In this document: positions 7,402-16,826 of the stretch, piece by piece
Numbering within the stretch: position 1 is the stretch's first letter
Layout: each line of letters starts with the position of its first letter
Assembly: GCF_021729135.1 (NCBI RefSeq)
Contig: NZ_JAJTWW010000020.1
Span: 1 to 64,000, forward strand
DNA from: Brevibacterium daeguense
Lineage (GTDB): Bacteria; Actinomycetota; Actinomycetes; Actinomycetales; Brevibacteriaceae
DNA length: 64,000 nucleotides
Direction of reading: 5' to 3'
Position numbers and translations under genes: made by a program
Notes under the pieces: model-generated
Seen by the model: only the letters and a program-made list of their open reading frames with translations
Told to the model about the DNA's origin: nothing
Databases searched by the model: none

Positions 7402-8577
7402 TCACCGCTGAAGCGGAATATGCGGGGCGTTGTCGTCCTTCCACTGCTCCCAGGTCTCGGCGAGCTCGTCGGAGGGAGTGTTCGCCAGCACCTCGGGCCA
7501 GCCCGCGCGCAGCTTCTCACCGCGCTCGATGAGCAGCTGATTGCGCTCCTCCATCTCCGGCGTCCACAGCCCCTGCTCCTCGAGGTAGCGGACCACGCCG
7601 TCATGGTGAGGCAGCACCATCGGCATCCATTCGATCTCCTCGAACTCCCAGTCCTTGGTGGTCGCCGTGGCGTCCCGGTAGCTCGGGAAGGACTCGTGGA
7701 AGGCCTTGGCCATCGCGTAGACCTCGTCAGCGCTGAAATCGGCGTACGTCGTCATCTGGATCGCGTAGGTCGGTCCGCGCTTGGCCTTCCCCTCCATGCC
7801 GATCGAGGATTCGAACTCCTCGATGACCACCGAGGGCGCGTACTCCTGGAGCCGCTTCTCCGCCTCCTCGTCACCGTCGAAGTCGATCCACCTGAAGTCC
7901 ATCTGGGTGGCGACCTCGATGATCGCCGACGACTGCGCTCCGAAGTAGACCATGTCGAGCCCGCCGTTGGCGAACATGTCCGGCTGCGCGCCGTACTCCA
8001 CCGGCACTTTCACGACGTCCTCCGGGGTCAGGCCGGCGTATGCGAGAATGCCCATGATCTTCTCCTGCGAGGACGGGTTCGCGGCCATCCACGGCACCCG
8101 CTTGCCCTTGAGATCCTGCAGCGTCTCGATCCCGGAGTTCGCCGCCACGCCGACCGCAACCGTCGTCGGCGGGGTCCAGAACGTCCGCAGGTCCTGCGGA
8201 CCCCAGTCCGCCGACACGAACTCGTGCTTGCCCTCGAACGCGTAGAACGCCTCATCGGACAGCCGCGCGGTCTGCGCCTGACCGGTGCGCAGCGGGGTCA
8301 GTCGACCGATGCCGGTGTCCGAACCGAGGATCCGGACCTGCGTGTCGTATTCGGAGATCAGCGCCTCGGCGACGGCAGCCTGCTCGGAGTAGTTGGAGGT
8401 GCCGACGCCGTACCCGGTCCACACGGTCGTCTTCGGCAGACCGCTGGCGTGGTGCCCGGCGGGGCTCTCCGTGACCGGTTCGCCGGTGTCGGTGATCTCA
8501 CCGCACCCGGAAAGCGTGAGCACGCCCGCCGTCAGTCCGGCGACGATCACGCTTGCGCGGCGTCGGATCGGCTTCAT
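7402..8577 (-). CDS. TAXI family TRAP transporter solute-binding lipoprotein, copy 1
   Basis: A 391-residue lipoprotein. The signal peptide has an RRR start, a hydrophobic core and the lipobox LSGC. The mature part has the TAXI-type pattern, with a TGYGVGTSNY segment, QVRILGSDTGIGRLTPLR, and a DLKGKRVPWM hinge-region segment. It would capture an organic acid outside the membrane and deliver it to a TRAP permease. It is transcribed away from the only permease gene (11522) and is a paralogue of the second TAXI gene at 10321, with many identical blocks. The ATG is preceded by GAGGAG. It probably shares the permease or binds a related substrate. Confidence 0.9.
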   Translation of the reverse strand: MKPIRRRASVIVAGLTAGVLTLSGCGEITDTGEPVTESPAGHHASGLPKTTVWTGYGVGTSNYSEQAAVAEALISEYDTQVRILGSDTGIGRLTPLRTGQAQTARLSDEAFYAFEGKHEFVSADWGPQDLRTFWTPPTTVAVGVAANSGIETLQDLKGKRVPWMAANPSSQEKIMGILAYAGLTPEDVVKVPVEYGAQPDMFANGGLDMVYFGAQSSAIIEVATQMDFRWIDFDGDEEAEKRLQEYAPSVVIEEFESSIGMEGKAKRGPTYAIQMTTYADFSADEVYAMAKAFHESFPSYRDATATTKDWEFEEIEWMPMVLPHHDGVVRYLEEQGLWTPEMEERNQLLIERGEKLRAGWPEVLANTPSDELAETWEQWKDDNAPHIPLQR

Positions 8578-8624
8578 CGTCAGCTCCTCAGGGATTCGTC
8601 CGGCACGGGTGCCGGAGCATGGAT

Positions 8625-8656
8625 AAGGCGGGGAGTCCGCTCGGACTCCCCGCCTT
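8625..8656 (-). terminator. Terminator after the thiolase gene
   Basis: A perfect 14-bp stem (arm AAGGCGGGGAGTCC) with a GCTC loop, between the thiolase stop at 8666 and the TAXI start at 8577. It separates the two same-strand genes into different transcripts. Confidence 0.75.
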
Positions 8657-8665
8657 CGGGGATTG

Positions 8666-9832
8666 TCAGTCGACGAGCTCGAGGATCGTCGCGTTGGCCT
8701 GGCCACCGGCCTCGCACATGGTCTGCAGCCCGTACCGGGTTCCGGTGCGGCGCATGTGGTGGATGAGATCGGTCATGATCCGCGCTCCCGAGGCGCCCAG
8801 CGGGTGACCGAGCGCGATCGCGCCGCCGTTGGGGTTGACCTTGTCCCAGTCGACGCCGATCTCCTTCATCCACGCCGCCGGCACCGAGGCGAAGGCCTCG
8901 TTGACCTCGAACACGCCGATGTCGGAGGCGCTCAGCCCCGACTTCTTCAGCGCCTTCTGGGTGGCCGGGATCGGAGCGGTGAGCATGATGATCGGGTTCG
9001 CTCCGGCGAGGGCTGCCGTGTGGACCTTGGCAATCGGCTTGAGCCCGAGCTCGCGGGCCTTCACATCCGTCATCACGAGCAGCGCGGCCGCGCCGTCGGA
9101 GATCTGCGACGAGTTGCCGGCGGTGATCACGCCGTCATCCTTGAAGACGGTCTTGAGTCCGCCCAGGGTCTCCAGAGTGCCGCCGGGGCGGATGCCCTGG
9201 TCCTGCTTGAACTCGAACTCCTCGCCCTCCTTCGTCAGTCCGGTGATCGGGAGGATCTGGTCGGCGAAGTCGCCGCGCTCGGTGGCGGCCTGCGCCCGGG
9301 CGTGGGAATCCAGCGCCAGCTGGTCCATCTGCGTGCGGTCGAAGCCCCACTGCTCGGCGACCATCTCCGCGCCCACGCCCTGGCTGAACTCCTCCTGGCC
9401 GTAGCGCTCGAAGATCGACGGGCCGAAGGGCTTGCCGGGGCCGTTGGTGCGGTTGGAGCCCATCGGCACGCGGGTCATGGTCTCGACTCCGCCGGCGACG
9501 GCGACGTCGTAGTGACCGGCCATCACCGAGGCGATCGCGAAGGTCAGCGCCTGCTGCGAGGATCCGCAGGCCCGGTCGACCGTGGTGCCCGGGGTGGTCT
9601 CGGGCCAGCCGGCGGCCAGCGCCGACCAGCGGGCGACATTGGAGGCCTGCTCGCCGGCCTGCACGACGCAGCCGAAGATCACGTCGTCGACGATCTGGGG
9701 ATCGAGCGAGTTCCGCTCCGCCAATCCCTTGAGAACGTGGCCCCCCAGGGTCACCGGATGGATGTCCCTCAGCGCTCCGTTGCGCTTTCCTGTCGCAGTG
9801 CGGGCTGCGTCGACAATGACTGCTTCCGGCAT
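8666..9832 (-). CDS. Acetyl-CoA C-acyltransferase (thiolase)
   Basis: A 388-residue thiolase of the degradative type. The nucleophile Cys89 is in VDRACGSSQQA, His343 in ALGHPLGASGAR, and the second catalytic Cys373 in TMCEAGGQANA. The last motif departs from the usual CIGGGMG but keeps the Cys. It would cleave a 3-ketoacyl-CoA to acetyl- or propionyl-CoA and a shortened acyl-CoA, the last step of beta-oxidation. The start follows AAGGGAAG. An AACGATCGTT palindrome lies 91 bp upstream. The gene is monocistronic, closed by the hairpin at 8625. Confidence 0.93.
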   Translation of the reverse strand: MPEAVIVDAARTATGKRNGALRDIHPVTLGGHVLKGLAERNSLDPQIVDDVIFGCVVQAGEQASNVARWSALAAGWPETTPGTTVDRACGSSQQALTFAIASVMAGHYDVAVAGGVETMTRVPMGSNRTNGPGKPFGPSIFERYGQEEFSQGVGAEMVAEQWGFDRTQMDQLALDSHARAQAATERGDFADQILPITGLTKEGEEFEFKQDQGIRPGGTLETLGGLKTVFKDDGVITAGNSSQISDGAAALLVMTDVKARELGLKPIAKVHTAALAGANPIIMLTAPIPATQKALKKSGLSASDIGVFEVNEAFASVPAAWMKEIGVDWDKVNPNGGAIALGHPLGASGARIMTDLIHHMRRTGTRYGLQTMCEAGGQANATILELVD

Positions 9833-10320
9833 CGGTCTTCCCTTTCGAACGGCGGTGTTCGGGGCCGCGCGATGAGCAGCATGCGCTGTTCCTCCAGGCG
9901 GTCCCTGCGATCGCCCGGCCCGAACGATCGTTAAGTGACTGCCATTCACAGTAGCAAGAGGCGTCACCCTCGTCACACTCCGACCCCTCCCCAAGGGCGA
10001 GGAGCAGTGAGCCCCTGGCACGCTGACCAGCGCTTTCGTTCCGCCTCCGGCGGACGGTCGTAACCAAGATCACGATTGATGCCGAATCCTCAAAGGATTT
10101 TTGGATTTTGATGTCCTCTGTGCAAGAATTCTCAGGCAATGCCATCAGGAGTGGCTTCTGTCACGGCACGGCCGGTGCTGCTGACCAGGATTTCGAAGGC
10201 GAACGTCCGTAGGCGACCTCGCTGGAGGCCTGCCGACTCTGATCTGGCCAAACCGTTCCCGCCACCGGCACCAGCCGGACGGGATCCCCCGACCACAGAC
10301 GACAGAAGGAATCAGCGCCG
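9833..10320. other. Divergent intergenic region between thiolase and second TAXI gene
   Basis: The 488 bp hold no credible gene. They contain the perfect operator palindrome at 9923-9932 near the thiolase end and, at 10071-10080, a weaker relative (CACGATTGAT). An A/T-richer stretch at 10065-10140 could hold the promoter for the TAXI/permease operon. The translation start at 10321 has AGAAGGA upstream. Confidence 0.55.
9923..9932. promoter_or_regulatory. Putative TetR operator AACGATCGTT (thiolase gene)
   Basis: The only perfectly symmetric member of the set, flanked by CG and AAGTG. It lies 91 bp upstream of the thiolase start. Confidence 0.65.
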
Positions 10321-11454
10321 ATGACCAAGCTCACCAGATTGCTTGCCTCACTCTCTGCCGGCGTGATGCTGCTTTCAGGCTGCGCCACCCTGGAGCTCAA
10401 CGAGGAGGTCTCCGCCTTCCCCGAGTTCAATGCGTGGACCACCTATGGCACCGGCACGGCGACATATGCAGACCTCGCCGCGGCGTCGAACACGATCTCG
10501 AATGCGACCGACTCGCAAGTCCGGATCCTCACCTCGGACACAGCGGTGGGCCGCCTGAGTCCCCTGCGCAACAAGCAGGCGACGATGGCGCGCACGGGCG
10601 ACGAGTACATGTTCGCGTTCAACGGCGAGCATGACTTCGCCCATCCCGACTGGGGTCCGCAGAACGTGCGCGTGGTGTGGGCCCCGCCGGCCCCTCACTC
10701 GCTCATGACCCGGACCAACACGGGTATCGAGACCCCGATGGACCTCAAGGGCAAGAAGGTCCCCGTGATCACCGCCAATCCATCGGTGCAGAACAAGTTC
10801 GACGCCGTCCTCGCCTACGCGGGGCTGACCTGGGATGACGTCATCCCGGTCAACGTCGCGTACAGCGAGCAGCCGGGCGCGCTGCAGGCCGGGCAGATCG
10901 ATGTCCTGTTCCAGCAGGTCTACGGCTCCTCCCTGTTCGAGCTCGAGAGCGCGGTCGACACCCAGTGGCTCGAGCTCGACCCCGAGGACACCGAACGCGT
11001 GGCGGCGCTGCAGGAGGTCGCCCCGGCCGTCGAGATCGGCTCCTTCACCGGAGCCGCCGGACAGGAGGAGGGCGAGGAGGCCAACGGCTACATCTACGCG
11101 ATTCCCCTGATGTCCTACGATTCCGTGGCCGACTCGCAGGTCTACCACACGGCCAAGGCGCTGCAGGAGCACTACCCCCAGTACAAGGACGCCACCGCGA
11201 CCACCGAGGACTGGGACATCGAGCACATCGTCAAGATGCCGGTGGAGGTGCCGTTCCACGACGGCACTGTCCAGTACCTCGAAGAGATGGGCGCTTGGAC
11301 CGACGAGGCCGAAGAGCGCAATCAGGCCCTGATCGCCTACGGGGAGCGGATGCGCGAGGAATGGCCGAAGTTCTATGAGCAGGCCGATCTCGACGGGGAC
11401 ATCCACGAGCAGTGGATCGCGTGGAAGGACCAGCACATCGAGCCGGTCGACTGA
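10321..11454 (+). CDS. TAXI family TRAP transporter solute-binding lipoprotein, copy 2
   Basis: A 377-residue lipoprotein with a short signal peptide and lipobox LLSGC. The mature protein has the TAXI layout, with TTYGTGTATYADLAAA near the N terminus, QVRILTSDTAVGRLSPLR, and MDLKGKKVPVITANPSVQNKF. It is 67 bp upstream of the fused permease gene and clearly its cognate binding subunit. It is a paralogue of the protein at 7402. The ligand is probably a carboxylate whose CoA ester feeds the surrounding beta-oxidation genes. The pocket cannot be read from sequence. Confidence 0.92.
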   Translation: MTKLTRLLASLSAGVMLLSGCATLELNEEVSAFPEFNAWTTYGTGTATYADLAAASNTISNATDSQVRILTSDTAVGRLSPLRNKQATMARTGDEYMFAFNGEHDFAHPDWGPQNVRVVWAPPAPHSLMTRTNTGIETPMDLKGKKVPVITANPSVQNKFDAVLAYAGLTWDDVIPVNVAYSEQPGALQAGQIDVLFQQVYGSSLFELESAVDTQWLELDPEDTERVAALQEVAPAVEIGSFTGAAGQEEGEEANGYIYAIPLMSYDSVADSQVYHTAKALQEHYPQYKDATATTEDWDIEHIVKMPVEVPFHDGTVQYLEEMGAWTDEAEERNQALIAYGERMREEWPKFYEQADLDGDIHEQWIAWKDQHIEPVD

Positions 11455-11521
11455 CCGGACCGCAACTCGAACGACTGACGTTCCGGACCGTGCACCGTCC
11501 GGCTGATTGACAGGAACAGAT

Positions 11522-13693
11522 ATGAATTCTCGAATCACCCCACTGTGGAAGGGGGTCATCGTCGTGCTCACCGTGCTCGGTGTGCTGCTGGCGATGAACC
11601 AGGCCTTCTTCTGGAACCTCGGCGGGATCGTCCTGCTGACCAACTCCTATCTCTACCTCACGTTGGCATGCTTCCTGCCGATCGTGTTCCTCGTATTCCC
11701 CATCGTGAAGTCGCAGAAGGGCAAGCCCATGCCCTTCTACGACGTCATCCTGGCGGCACTGACCTTCGTGGTCTGCCTGTACTTCGGCGTCAACGGCGAG
11801 AACATCGTCAATTTCGGCTGGGACAAGTCCCTGACCTACCCCACGATCACCCTGATCTTCTCGTTCGTCCTGTGGGCGCTCGTCCTCGAGGCGCTGCGCC
11901 GTTCCGCCGGCCTCGTGGTGACGGGGATCGCGCTCGCGTTCTCGATCTACCCGATGTTCGCGCTCGGTGTCCCGGTGCCGTTCCTGCAGGGAATCCCCTA
12001 CGAGCTCGACGACACCGCCCGTATTCACGCGATGGGCGTCGACTCGATCCTCGGGCTGCCGCTGCAGACCGCCGCCTCCATCCTCATCGGCTTCCTGATG
12101 TTCGGTGTAGCGCTCCAGCACACCGGGGGCGCGACCTTCTTCTACGACCTCGCACAGTCGCTGTTCGGCCGCTTCCGCGGCGGCTCGGCGAAGGTCTCGG
12201 TCATCTCCTCCGGATTCATGGGCATGATGTCGGGTTCGGCCGTGTCGAACGTGCTCACCACCGGCCCGATGACGATCCCCGCGATGAAGAAGTCCGGATT
12301 CCCCGGCCGCTACGCAGCCGGTGTCGAGGCGACCGCCTCGACCGGCGGCACCATCACCCCGCCCATCATGGGCGCGGCCGCCTTCCTCATGGTCTCCTTC
12401 GTGGGCGTCCCCTATGGTGAGATCGCGCTCGCGGCCGCCATTCCGGCCCTGCTGTACTACCTCGGCATCTACGTGCAGATCGATGCCTACTCGGCGAAGA
12501 CCGGACTCAAGGGCATCTCCAAGGACCTGCTCCCCAAGGCCGGCCAGACCGCACTCAAGGGCTGGCCGTACATCGTGGCCCTCGTCGGGCTCGTCCTGCT
12601 GCTGGTCGTCCAGCGGAACGAGGAGCAGGCACCCTACTGGGTGATCGGATTCCTGCTCGTCGTCGCCCTGTTCTCCAAGGAGCACCGTCTGACCCCGAAG
12701 TCCTTCATCGACTTCCTGTTCGCCTCGGGCAAGACGATCGCTGAGATCATCGGCATCATCGCCGGCGTCGGCCTGATCGTCGGCGGCCTGTCGATGACCG
12801 GCGTGTCGCTGTCGCTGGCGCGCGAGCTCATCAACCTCGTGGGCGACAACCTGTTCCTCATCCTCATCGCCGGCGCCGTGACCTCGTTCGTGCTGGGCAT
12901 GGGCATGACCGTCTCCGCCGTCTACGTGTTCCTGGCTGTCGTGCTCGCTCCGGCGCTGACCGCGATGGGCATCAACCCGATCGCCGCCCATCTGTTCGTG
13001 ATCTACTGGGCGACCGTCTCCTACATCACCCCGCCGGTGGCGCTGGCCTCGTTCGCCGCGGCCAATATCGCGGGCACACCGGCGATGTCGACGTCGCTGA
13101 CAGCCATGCGCCTGGGATCGGTGAAGTACATCATCCCGTTCGCGTTCGTCCTCAACCCGGCACTGGTGGCCCAGGACTCGGGCATCGTCGAGATCGCCTA
13201 CACCGCGGTGTTCGCCATCATCGGCGTGTTCTTCCTCGGATGCGCGTTCGAGGGCTGGATGATCGGCACGAACCGGAAGCTCAACTGGCCGATGCGCATC
13301 GTGCTGATCGCCGCAGGCCTGGCGACCCTGGCACCGGAGCTCACCTCCAGCATCATCGGTCTGGCCGTGGGAATCGCCGTCATGGTCATCACCCGATTCT
13401 GGAACGCGGGCGGGCCCGAAGAGGCTGCAGCGATCGAGCGGGAGCGGATCCGCAAGCTCGAGGCCGAGGATGCCGCCGCTGTGGCAGCCGCCGAGGCCGA
13501 GCACGGCAAGCGCGAGCCGGCCATGGTGGGTGCCGCGCCCGAGGCGTCCGACGGTGTCATGGGCCCGACCGCCACCCGGGGGCTGGCCGTCGATCTCGAC
13601 GCGAACGACGCGACCGTGCTTTCGGACGACGACCGGGCCGACGTCCACCCGGGAGCGTCGGACCGCCAGGGTCACCGGCACGACGACGTCTGA
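11522..13693 (+). CDS. TRAP transporter fused permease (DctQ-DctM type, TAXI system)
   Basis: A 723-residue polytopic membrane protein. An N-terminal group of helices corresponds to the small DctQ-like subunit and a long C-terminal part to the DctM transport subunit, with many hydrophobic segments and conserved glycine-rich blocks such as MGMMSGSAVSNVLTTGPMTIP and STGGTITPPIMGAAAFLM. The C-terminal ~80 residues are a charged, Ala/Glu-rich cytoplasmic tail with no obvious domain. The pair works as an ion-coupled importer with the lipoprotein encoded just upstream. The ATG at 11522 has AGGA before it. Transcription ends at the hairpin 13753-13805. Confidence 0.93.
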   Translation: MNSRITPLWKGVIVVLTVLGVLLAMNQAFFWNLGGIVLLTNSYLYLTLACFLPIVFLVFPIVKSQKGKPMPFYDVILAALTFVVCLYFGVNGENIVNFGWDKSLTYPTITLIFSFVLWALVLEALRRSAGLVVTGIALAFSIYPMFALGVPVPFLQGIPYELDDTARIHAMGVDSILGLPLQTAASILIGFLMFGVALQHTGGATFFYDLAQSLFGRFRGGSAKVSVISSGFMGMMSGSAVSNVLTTGPMTIPAMKKSGFPGRYAAGVEATASTGGTITPPIMGAAAFLMVSFVGVPYGEIALAAAIPALLYYLGIYVQIDAYSAKTGLKGISKDLLPKAGQTALKGWPYIVALVGLVLLLVVQRNEEQAPYWVIGFLLVVALFSKEHRLTPKSFIDFLFASGKTIAEIIGIIAGVGLIVGGLSMTGVSLSLARELINLVGDNLFLILIAGAVTSFVLGMGMTVSAVYVFLAVVLAPALTAMGINPIAAHLFVIYWATVSYITPPVALASFAAANIAGTPAMSTSLTAMRLGSVKYIIPFAFVLNPALVAQDSGIVEIAYTAVFAIIGVFFLGCAFEGWMIGTNRKLNWPMRIVLIAAGLATLAPELTSSIIGLAVGIAVMVITRFWNAGGPEEAAAIERERIRKLEAEDAAAVAAAEAEHGKREPAMVGAAPEASDGVMGPTATRGLAVDLDANDATVLSDDDRADVHPGASDRQGHRHDDV

Positions 13694-13752
13694 TCCGATC
13701 GGGGCCGGTGACCCTGGCGGTCGTGACGGGGCCCGACCAGGCGTGCACCGCC

Positions 13753-13805
13753 GATGAGGGGCGCACAGTCCGAGCCGCAGAGGTTCGGAATGTGCGCCCC
13801 TCATC
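13753..13805 (+). terminator. Terminator of the TAXI/permease operon
   Basis: A 24-bp inverted repeat with two mismatches (arm begins GATGAGGGGCGCACA) around a short loop, 60 bp after the permease stop. Confidence 0.75.
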
Positions 13806-13857
13806 GCATTCACCTTCCGACCGCGTTTCCGGTGTACTCTCGTGGTATAACTTATTG

Positions 13858-13867
13858 ATTGATCGTT
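13858..13867. promoter_or_regulatory. Degenerate operator ATTGATCGTT upstream of the tetR gene
   Basis: The right half GATCGTT matches the island palindrome; the left half is altered. It follows a TATAAC-like -10 box (13846-13851) and lies 80 bp upstream of the regulator start, a position suited to autoregulation. Confidence 0.45.
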
Positions 13868-13946
13868 AGGTAGAATCGGATACCTTCCGGACAAGGATGT
13901 CCCCCGGGAGCCGAGCTGCCGAACCCCTCATTTCTGGAGAGACACC

Positions 13947-14621
13947 ATGCGAGCCACCAACGGGCGGGCAGATATCCTGCGCGCCGCCCGCAACACCTTC
14001 GCCCGCAAAGGGTATGACGGCGCCTCGATCCGCGACATCGCGCAGGAGGCCGGACTGAGCCTTTCCGCTCTCTACTACTACTTCCCGTCCAAGCAGGACG
14101 CGCTCTACGAGCTGATCACCAAGGCCTTCGAGTGGTACATCGAGCACGCCAACGGAGTGATCGAGGACGCCGGCGACAGCGAAGTCGACAGAGTCGCGAG
14201 CCTGATCCGCTTCGTCGTGCGCTACCGGGCGCAGAACGGTCTGATCAGTCGCGTGACGCTGCGCGACACCGAACGCCTGGACCCGGAGAAGTACGAGAAG
14301 ATCCGAGAGCTCCAGCGCGTCTCGCGGGCGATCCTCACCGATGTCCTGGCCAAGGGCATGGAGACCGGAGTATTCCGGATCGAGAACCCGGATCTCGCAG
14401 GACGTGCGATCCTGTCGATCCTGAACTCGATTCCCCTGTGGTATCGGGAGGGCGGGCCGCTCGACATCCCTGCGCTTGAGCGCTCCTACACCGCCTACTG
14501 CCTGCGCCTGCTGGGCTACCAGGAGCTCGCCGGGGAGTTCGACCGGCTGCTGAACCTGCCCCTCAACGAGGACGGCACGGCGACATTCATCGAGAGCGAG
14601 ACGGCCGCCGTGAACGGTTGA
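13947..14621 (+). CDS. TetR/AcrR family transcriptional regulator
   Basis: A 224-residue regulator. The N-terminal helix-turn-helix spans about residues 8-52 (AARNTFARKGYDGASIRDIAQEAGLSLSALYYYFPSK), followed by a helical ligand domain. The long C-terminal part resembles the TetR group that senses acyl-CoA or fatty-acid catabolites. GGAGAG precedes the ATG. It lies centrally in the catabolic island, between the transporter operon and the second ACAD gene. It is the best candidate to bind the AAC-N4-GTT palindromes and release them when an acyl-CoA accumulates. This link is inferred from position and motif spread. Confidence 0.92.
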   Translation: MRATNGRADILRAARNTFARKGYDGASIRDIAQEAGLSLSALYYYFPSKQDALYELITKAFEWYIEHANGVIEDAGDSEVDRVASLIRFVVRYRAQNGLISRVTLRDTERLDPEKYEKIRELQRVSRAILTDVLAKGMETGVFRIENPDLAGRAILSILNSIPLWYREGGPLDIPALERSYTAYCLRLLGYQELAGEFDRLLNLPLNEDGTATFIESETAAVNG

Positions 14622-14697
14622 TGGCCAAGAACGGGCGGCGCCGCCCAGACAATCGCCTTGCCGGTTCGAACGGCGACCGCTAGCCTTGCCCTAACTT

Positions 14698-14707
14698 AAC
14701 GATTGTT
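14698..14707. promoter_or_regulatory. Putative TetR operator AACGATTGTT (LCAD-type ACAD operon)
   Basis: Read on the minus strand, the site and its flank are GAACAATCGTTAAGTTAGG, identical over 19 bases to 20874-20892 upstream of the acyl-CoA ligase gene. It lies 49 bp upstream of the ACAD start. Confidence 0.7.
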
Positions 14708-14756
14708 CGATCGCGCTCTTTGCGTGGTCGAACCCCTCCGGACCGGAAGAGGACTC

Positions 14757-15926
14757 ATGCGCAGAGCAATTTTCACCGAGGAGCACGACGCCTTCCGGGC
14801 GATGTGCCGCGACTTCGTCACCAAGGAGCTCGTCCCGGCCTACGACCAGTTCGAGAAGGACGGCAAGGTCGCCAAGGAGTTCTTCGCCAAGATGGGCGAG
14901 CTGGGCCTGACCGGTCTGCAGGTGCCGGAGGAGTACGGCGGCGGCGGGCAGACCCACACCTTCAAGTTCAACACCATCCTCAACGAGGAGACCGCCTACG
15001 CGGCAACCACCCTCGGCACTCTGCGAGTGCACCAGGATCTGGTGATCCCCTACATCCTCGAGTACGCGAACGAGGAGCAGAAGCAGCGCTGGCTGCCCGG
15101 GATGGCCGCCGGCACCACGATGACGGCGATCGCCATGACCGAACCGGGCACCGGCTCGGACCTCACCGGCATCCGCACCAAGGCGGAGAAGAAGGACGGC
15201 TACTACCTGCTCAACGGGGCCAAAACCTTCATCTCCGGAGGAATCAATGCCGACCGGGTGCTCGTCGTCGCCCGCACCTCCCCCTACGACGAGAACAACC
15301 GCCGAGGCGGCCTGTCGATCCTCGTCGTCGATGCCCATGCCGAGGGCTTCGAGAAGGGCCGCAACCTCGACAAGATCGGCATCAAGACGCAGGACACCGC
15401 CGAACTGGCGTTCAACAGCGTCAAGGTGCCCTTTGAGGACCTGCTGGGCGAAGAGGGCAAGGCCTTCGAGTACCTCTCCCACAACCTCGCCCAGGAGCGG
15501 ATGACGATCGCCGTCAACGCGGTGGCCAGCTCCCAGGCCGCGATCAACTTCGCCACCCAGTACGCGCACGAGCGCAAGGTCTTCGGCAACCCGCTCAAGA
15601 GCTTCCAGAACACCAAGTTCGTGCTCGCCGAGTGCTCGACCGAGGTCGAGGCGGCTCAGGTCATGCTCGACCGCGCCATCGAGGCCCTCGACGCGAACGA
15701 GCTCACCCCGGCCGACGCGGCCCGGGTCAAGCTGTTCACCACCGAGGTGCAGGCGCGCGTGGTCGACAAGTGCCTGCAGATCCACGGCGGCTACGGCTAC
15801 ATCCTCGAATACCCGATCGCCCGTCTCTACGCCGACGCCCGTGTCACCCGCATCTACGGCGGCACATCCGAGGTGATGAAGACCATCATCGCCAAGGACA
15901 TGGGCCTGTCCGAGCGGCGCGGCTGA
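14757..15926 (+). CDS. Acyl-CoA dehydrogenase, LCAD/IVD-type active site
   Basis: A 389-residue acyl-CoA dehydrogenase with both family signatures ([16 protein letters not shown] and a C-terminal [20 protein letters not shown] block). At the usual catalytic loop it has IYGGTSEV, so Glu is missing there. A Glu is instead present in the helix [11 protein letters not shown] (Glu247), as in long-chain and isovaleryl-CoA dehydrogenases, which suggests longer or branched substrates. The ATG at 14757 follows GGAAGAGG. It is the first gene of a run with an SDR and an enoyl-CoA hydratase, giving three consecutive beta-oxidation activities. Confidence 0.93.
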   Translation: MRRAIFTEEHDAFRAMCRDFVTKELVPAYDQFEKDGKVAKEFFAKMGELGLTGLQVPEEYGGGGQTHTFKFNTILNEETAYAATTLGTLRVHQDLVIPYILEYANEEQKQRWLPGMAAGTTMTAIAMTEPGTGSDLTGIRTKAEKKDGYYLLNGAKTFISGGINADRVLVVARTSPYDENNRRGGLSILVVDAHAEGFEKGRNLDKIGIKTQDTAELAFNSVKVPFEDLLGEEGKAFEYLSHNLAQERMTIAVNAVASSQAAINFATQYAHERKVFGNPLKSFQNTKFVLAECSTEVEAAQVMLDRAIEALDANELTPADAARVKLFTTEVQARVVDKCLQIHGGYGYILEYPIARLYADARVTRIYGGTSEVMKTIIAKDMGLSERRG

Positions 15927-15942
15927 TCCCCCACTGATTTCC

Positions 15943-15968
15943 GCCGCCCGGTCAGCAGTCCGGGCGGC
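15943..15968 (+). terminator. Hairpin between the ACAD and SDR genes
   Basis: A perfect 9-bp GC stem (arm GCCGCCCGG) with an 8-nt loop, 17 bp after the ACAD stop. It has no long T tract, so it may only reduce read-through to the SDR gene or stabilise the upstream mRNA. Confidence 0.5.
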
Positions 15969-16016
15969 TTCGGCCCGGACCACGACGGTCCGGAACGCAC
16001 ACGAAGGAGAAACCCT

Positions 16017-16778
16017 ATGCAGATTTCCGGACACGCAGCACTCGTCACCGGTGGCGCCTCGGGCCTGGGCCTGGCCACGGTGCAGCGGCTGGTGGGCGAG
16101 GGAGCCAAGGTCGTCATCGCCGACGTCAACCCGCCGGCCGACGACGTCGCAGCCGAGCTCGGCGACAACGTCCGCTTCGTCACAACCGACGTCACCGATG
16201 AGGATCAGGTCTCGGCGGCGATGGACGCCGCCACCGAGCTCGGCGACCTGCGCGCCGTCGTCCACTGCGCCGGCATCGGCGGTCCGATGCGCCTGGTCCA
16301 GAAGGACGGCACGGCCGGGGACCTCAACCACTTCAAGAAGATCATCAACGTCAACCTCATCGGCACGATGATCGTGGCCAGCCAGGCCGGCGTGCGGATG
16401 GCCAAGAACGAGGAGATCGACGGGGAGCGCGGCGTCGTCATCTTCACCGCCTCGGCCGCGGCCTTCGAGGGCCAGATCGGTCAGGCCGCCTACTCGGCGT
16501 CCAAGGGCGGAGTCGTCGGCCTCACCCTCTGCGCAGCACGCGACTACGCCTCCAAGAAGATCCGCGTCGTCACCATCGCGCCGGGCACGGTGGACACCCC
16601 GCTGCTGGCCAAGGCGTCGCAGGAGGTCCGCGACTCGCTGGCCGCGATGGTGCCGCACCCCTCGCGCCTGGCCCGCCCCGACGAGTACGCCCACCTGGCG
16701 CTGTCGATCATCGAGAATGCGATGATCAACGGTGAGACCATCCGGATGGACGGCGCAATCCGGATGGCTCCGCGCTGA
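16017..16778 (+). CDS. SDR family 3-hydroxyacyl-CoA dehydrogenase (HSD17B10-like)
   Basis: A 253-residue short-chain dehydrogenase. The cofactor motif TGGASGLG is at residues 11-18, and Tyr159/Lys163 lie in [10 protein letters not shown] long insert ([18 protein letters not shown]) before the helix carrying IINVNLIGT is typical of the type-10 17beta-HSD group, which oxidises short, often branched (2-methyl-3-hydroxy) acyl-CoAs. GAAGGAGA precedes the ATG. It lies between an ACAD and an enoyl-CoA hydratase gene, so the third beta-oxidation step is the likely role. Confidence 0.92.
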   Translation: MQISGHAALVTGGASGLGLATVQRLVGEGAKVVIADVNPPADDVAAELGDNVRFVTTDVTDEDQVSAAMDAATELGDLRAVVHCAGIGGPMRLVQKDGTAGDLNHFKKIINVNLIGTMIVASQAGVRMAKNEEIDGERGVVIFTASAAAFEGQIGQAAYSASKGGVVGLTLCAARDYASKKIRVVTIAPGTVDTPLLAKASQEVRDSLAAMVPHPSRLARPDEYAHLALSIIENAMINGETIRMDGAIRMAPR

Positions 16779-16826
16779 CCCAGGCGATCCCGCTTCAATG
16801 TCGAAGAAACCGAAGGAGACACTCTC

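Noticed and set aside
11507-11521. Upstream TTG as the start of the permease gene
   Set aside because: It would add five residues and overlap the ribosome site AGGA that serves the ATG at 11522.
11231-13894. Very long minus-strand open frame opposite the TRAP permease
   Set aside because: Its translation is an Asp/Gly/His/Arg-rich shadow of the permease codons, without hydrophobic core or family motif. It reflects high GC at third codon positions.
14691-16694. Minus-strand open frame opposite the ACAD and SDR genes
   Set aside because: Both genes on the plus strand have full catalytic motifs and ribosome sites; the opposite frame has none.
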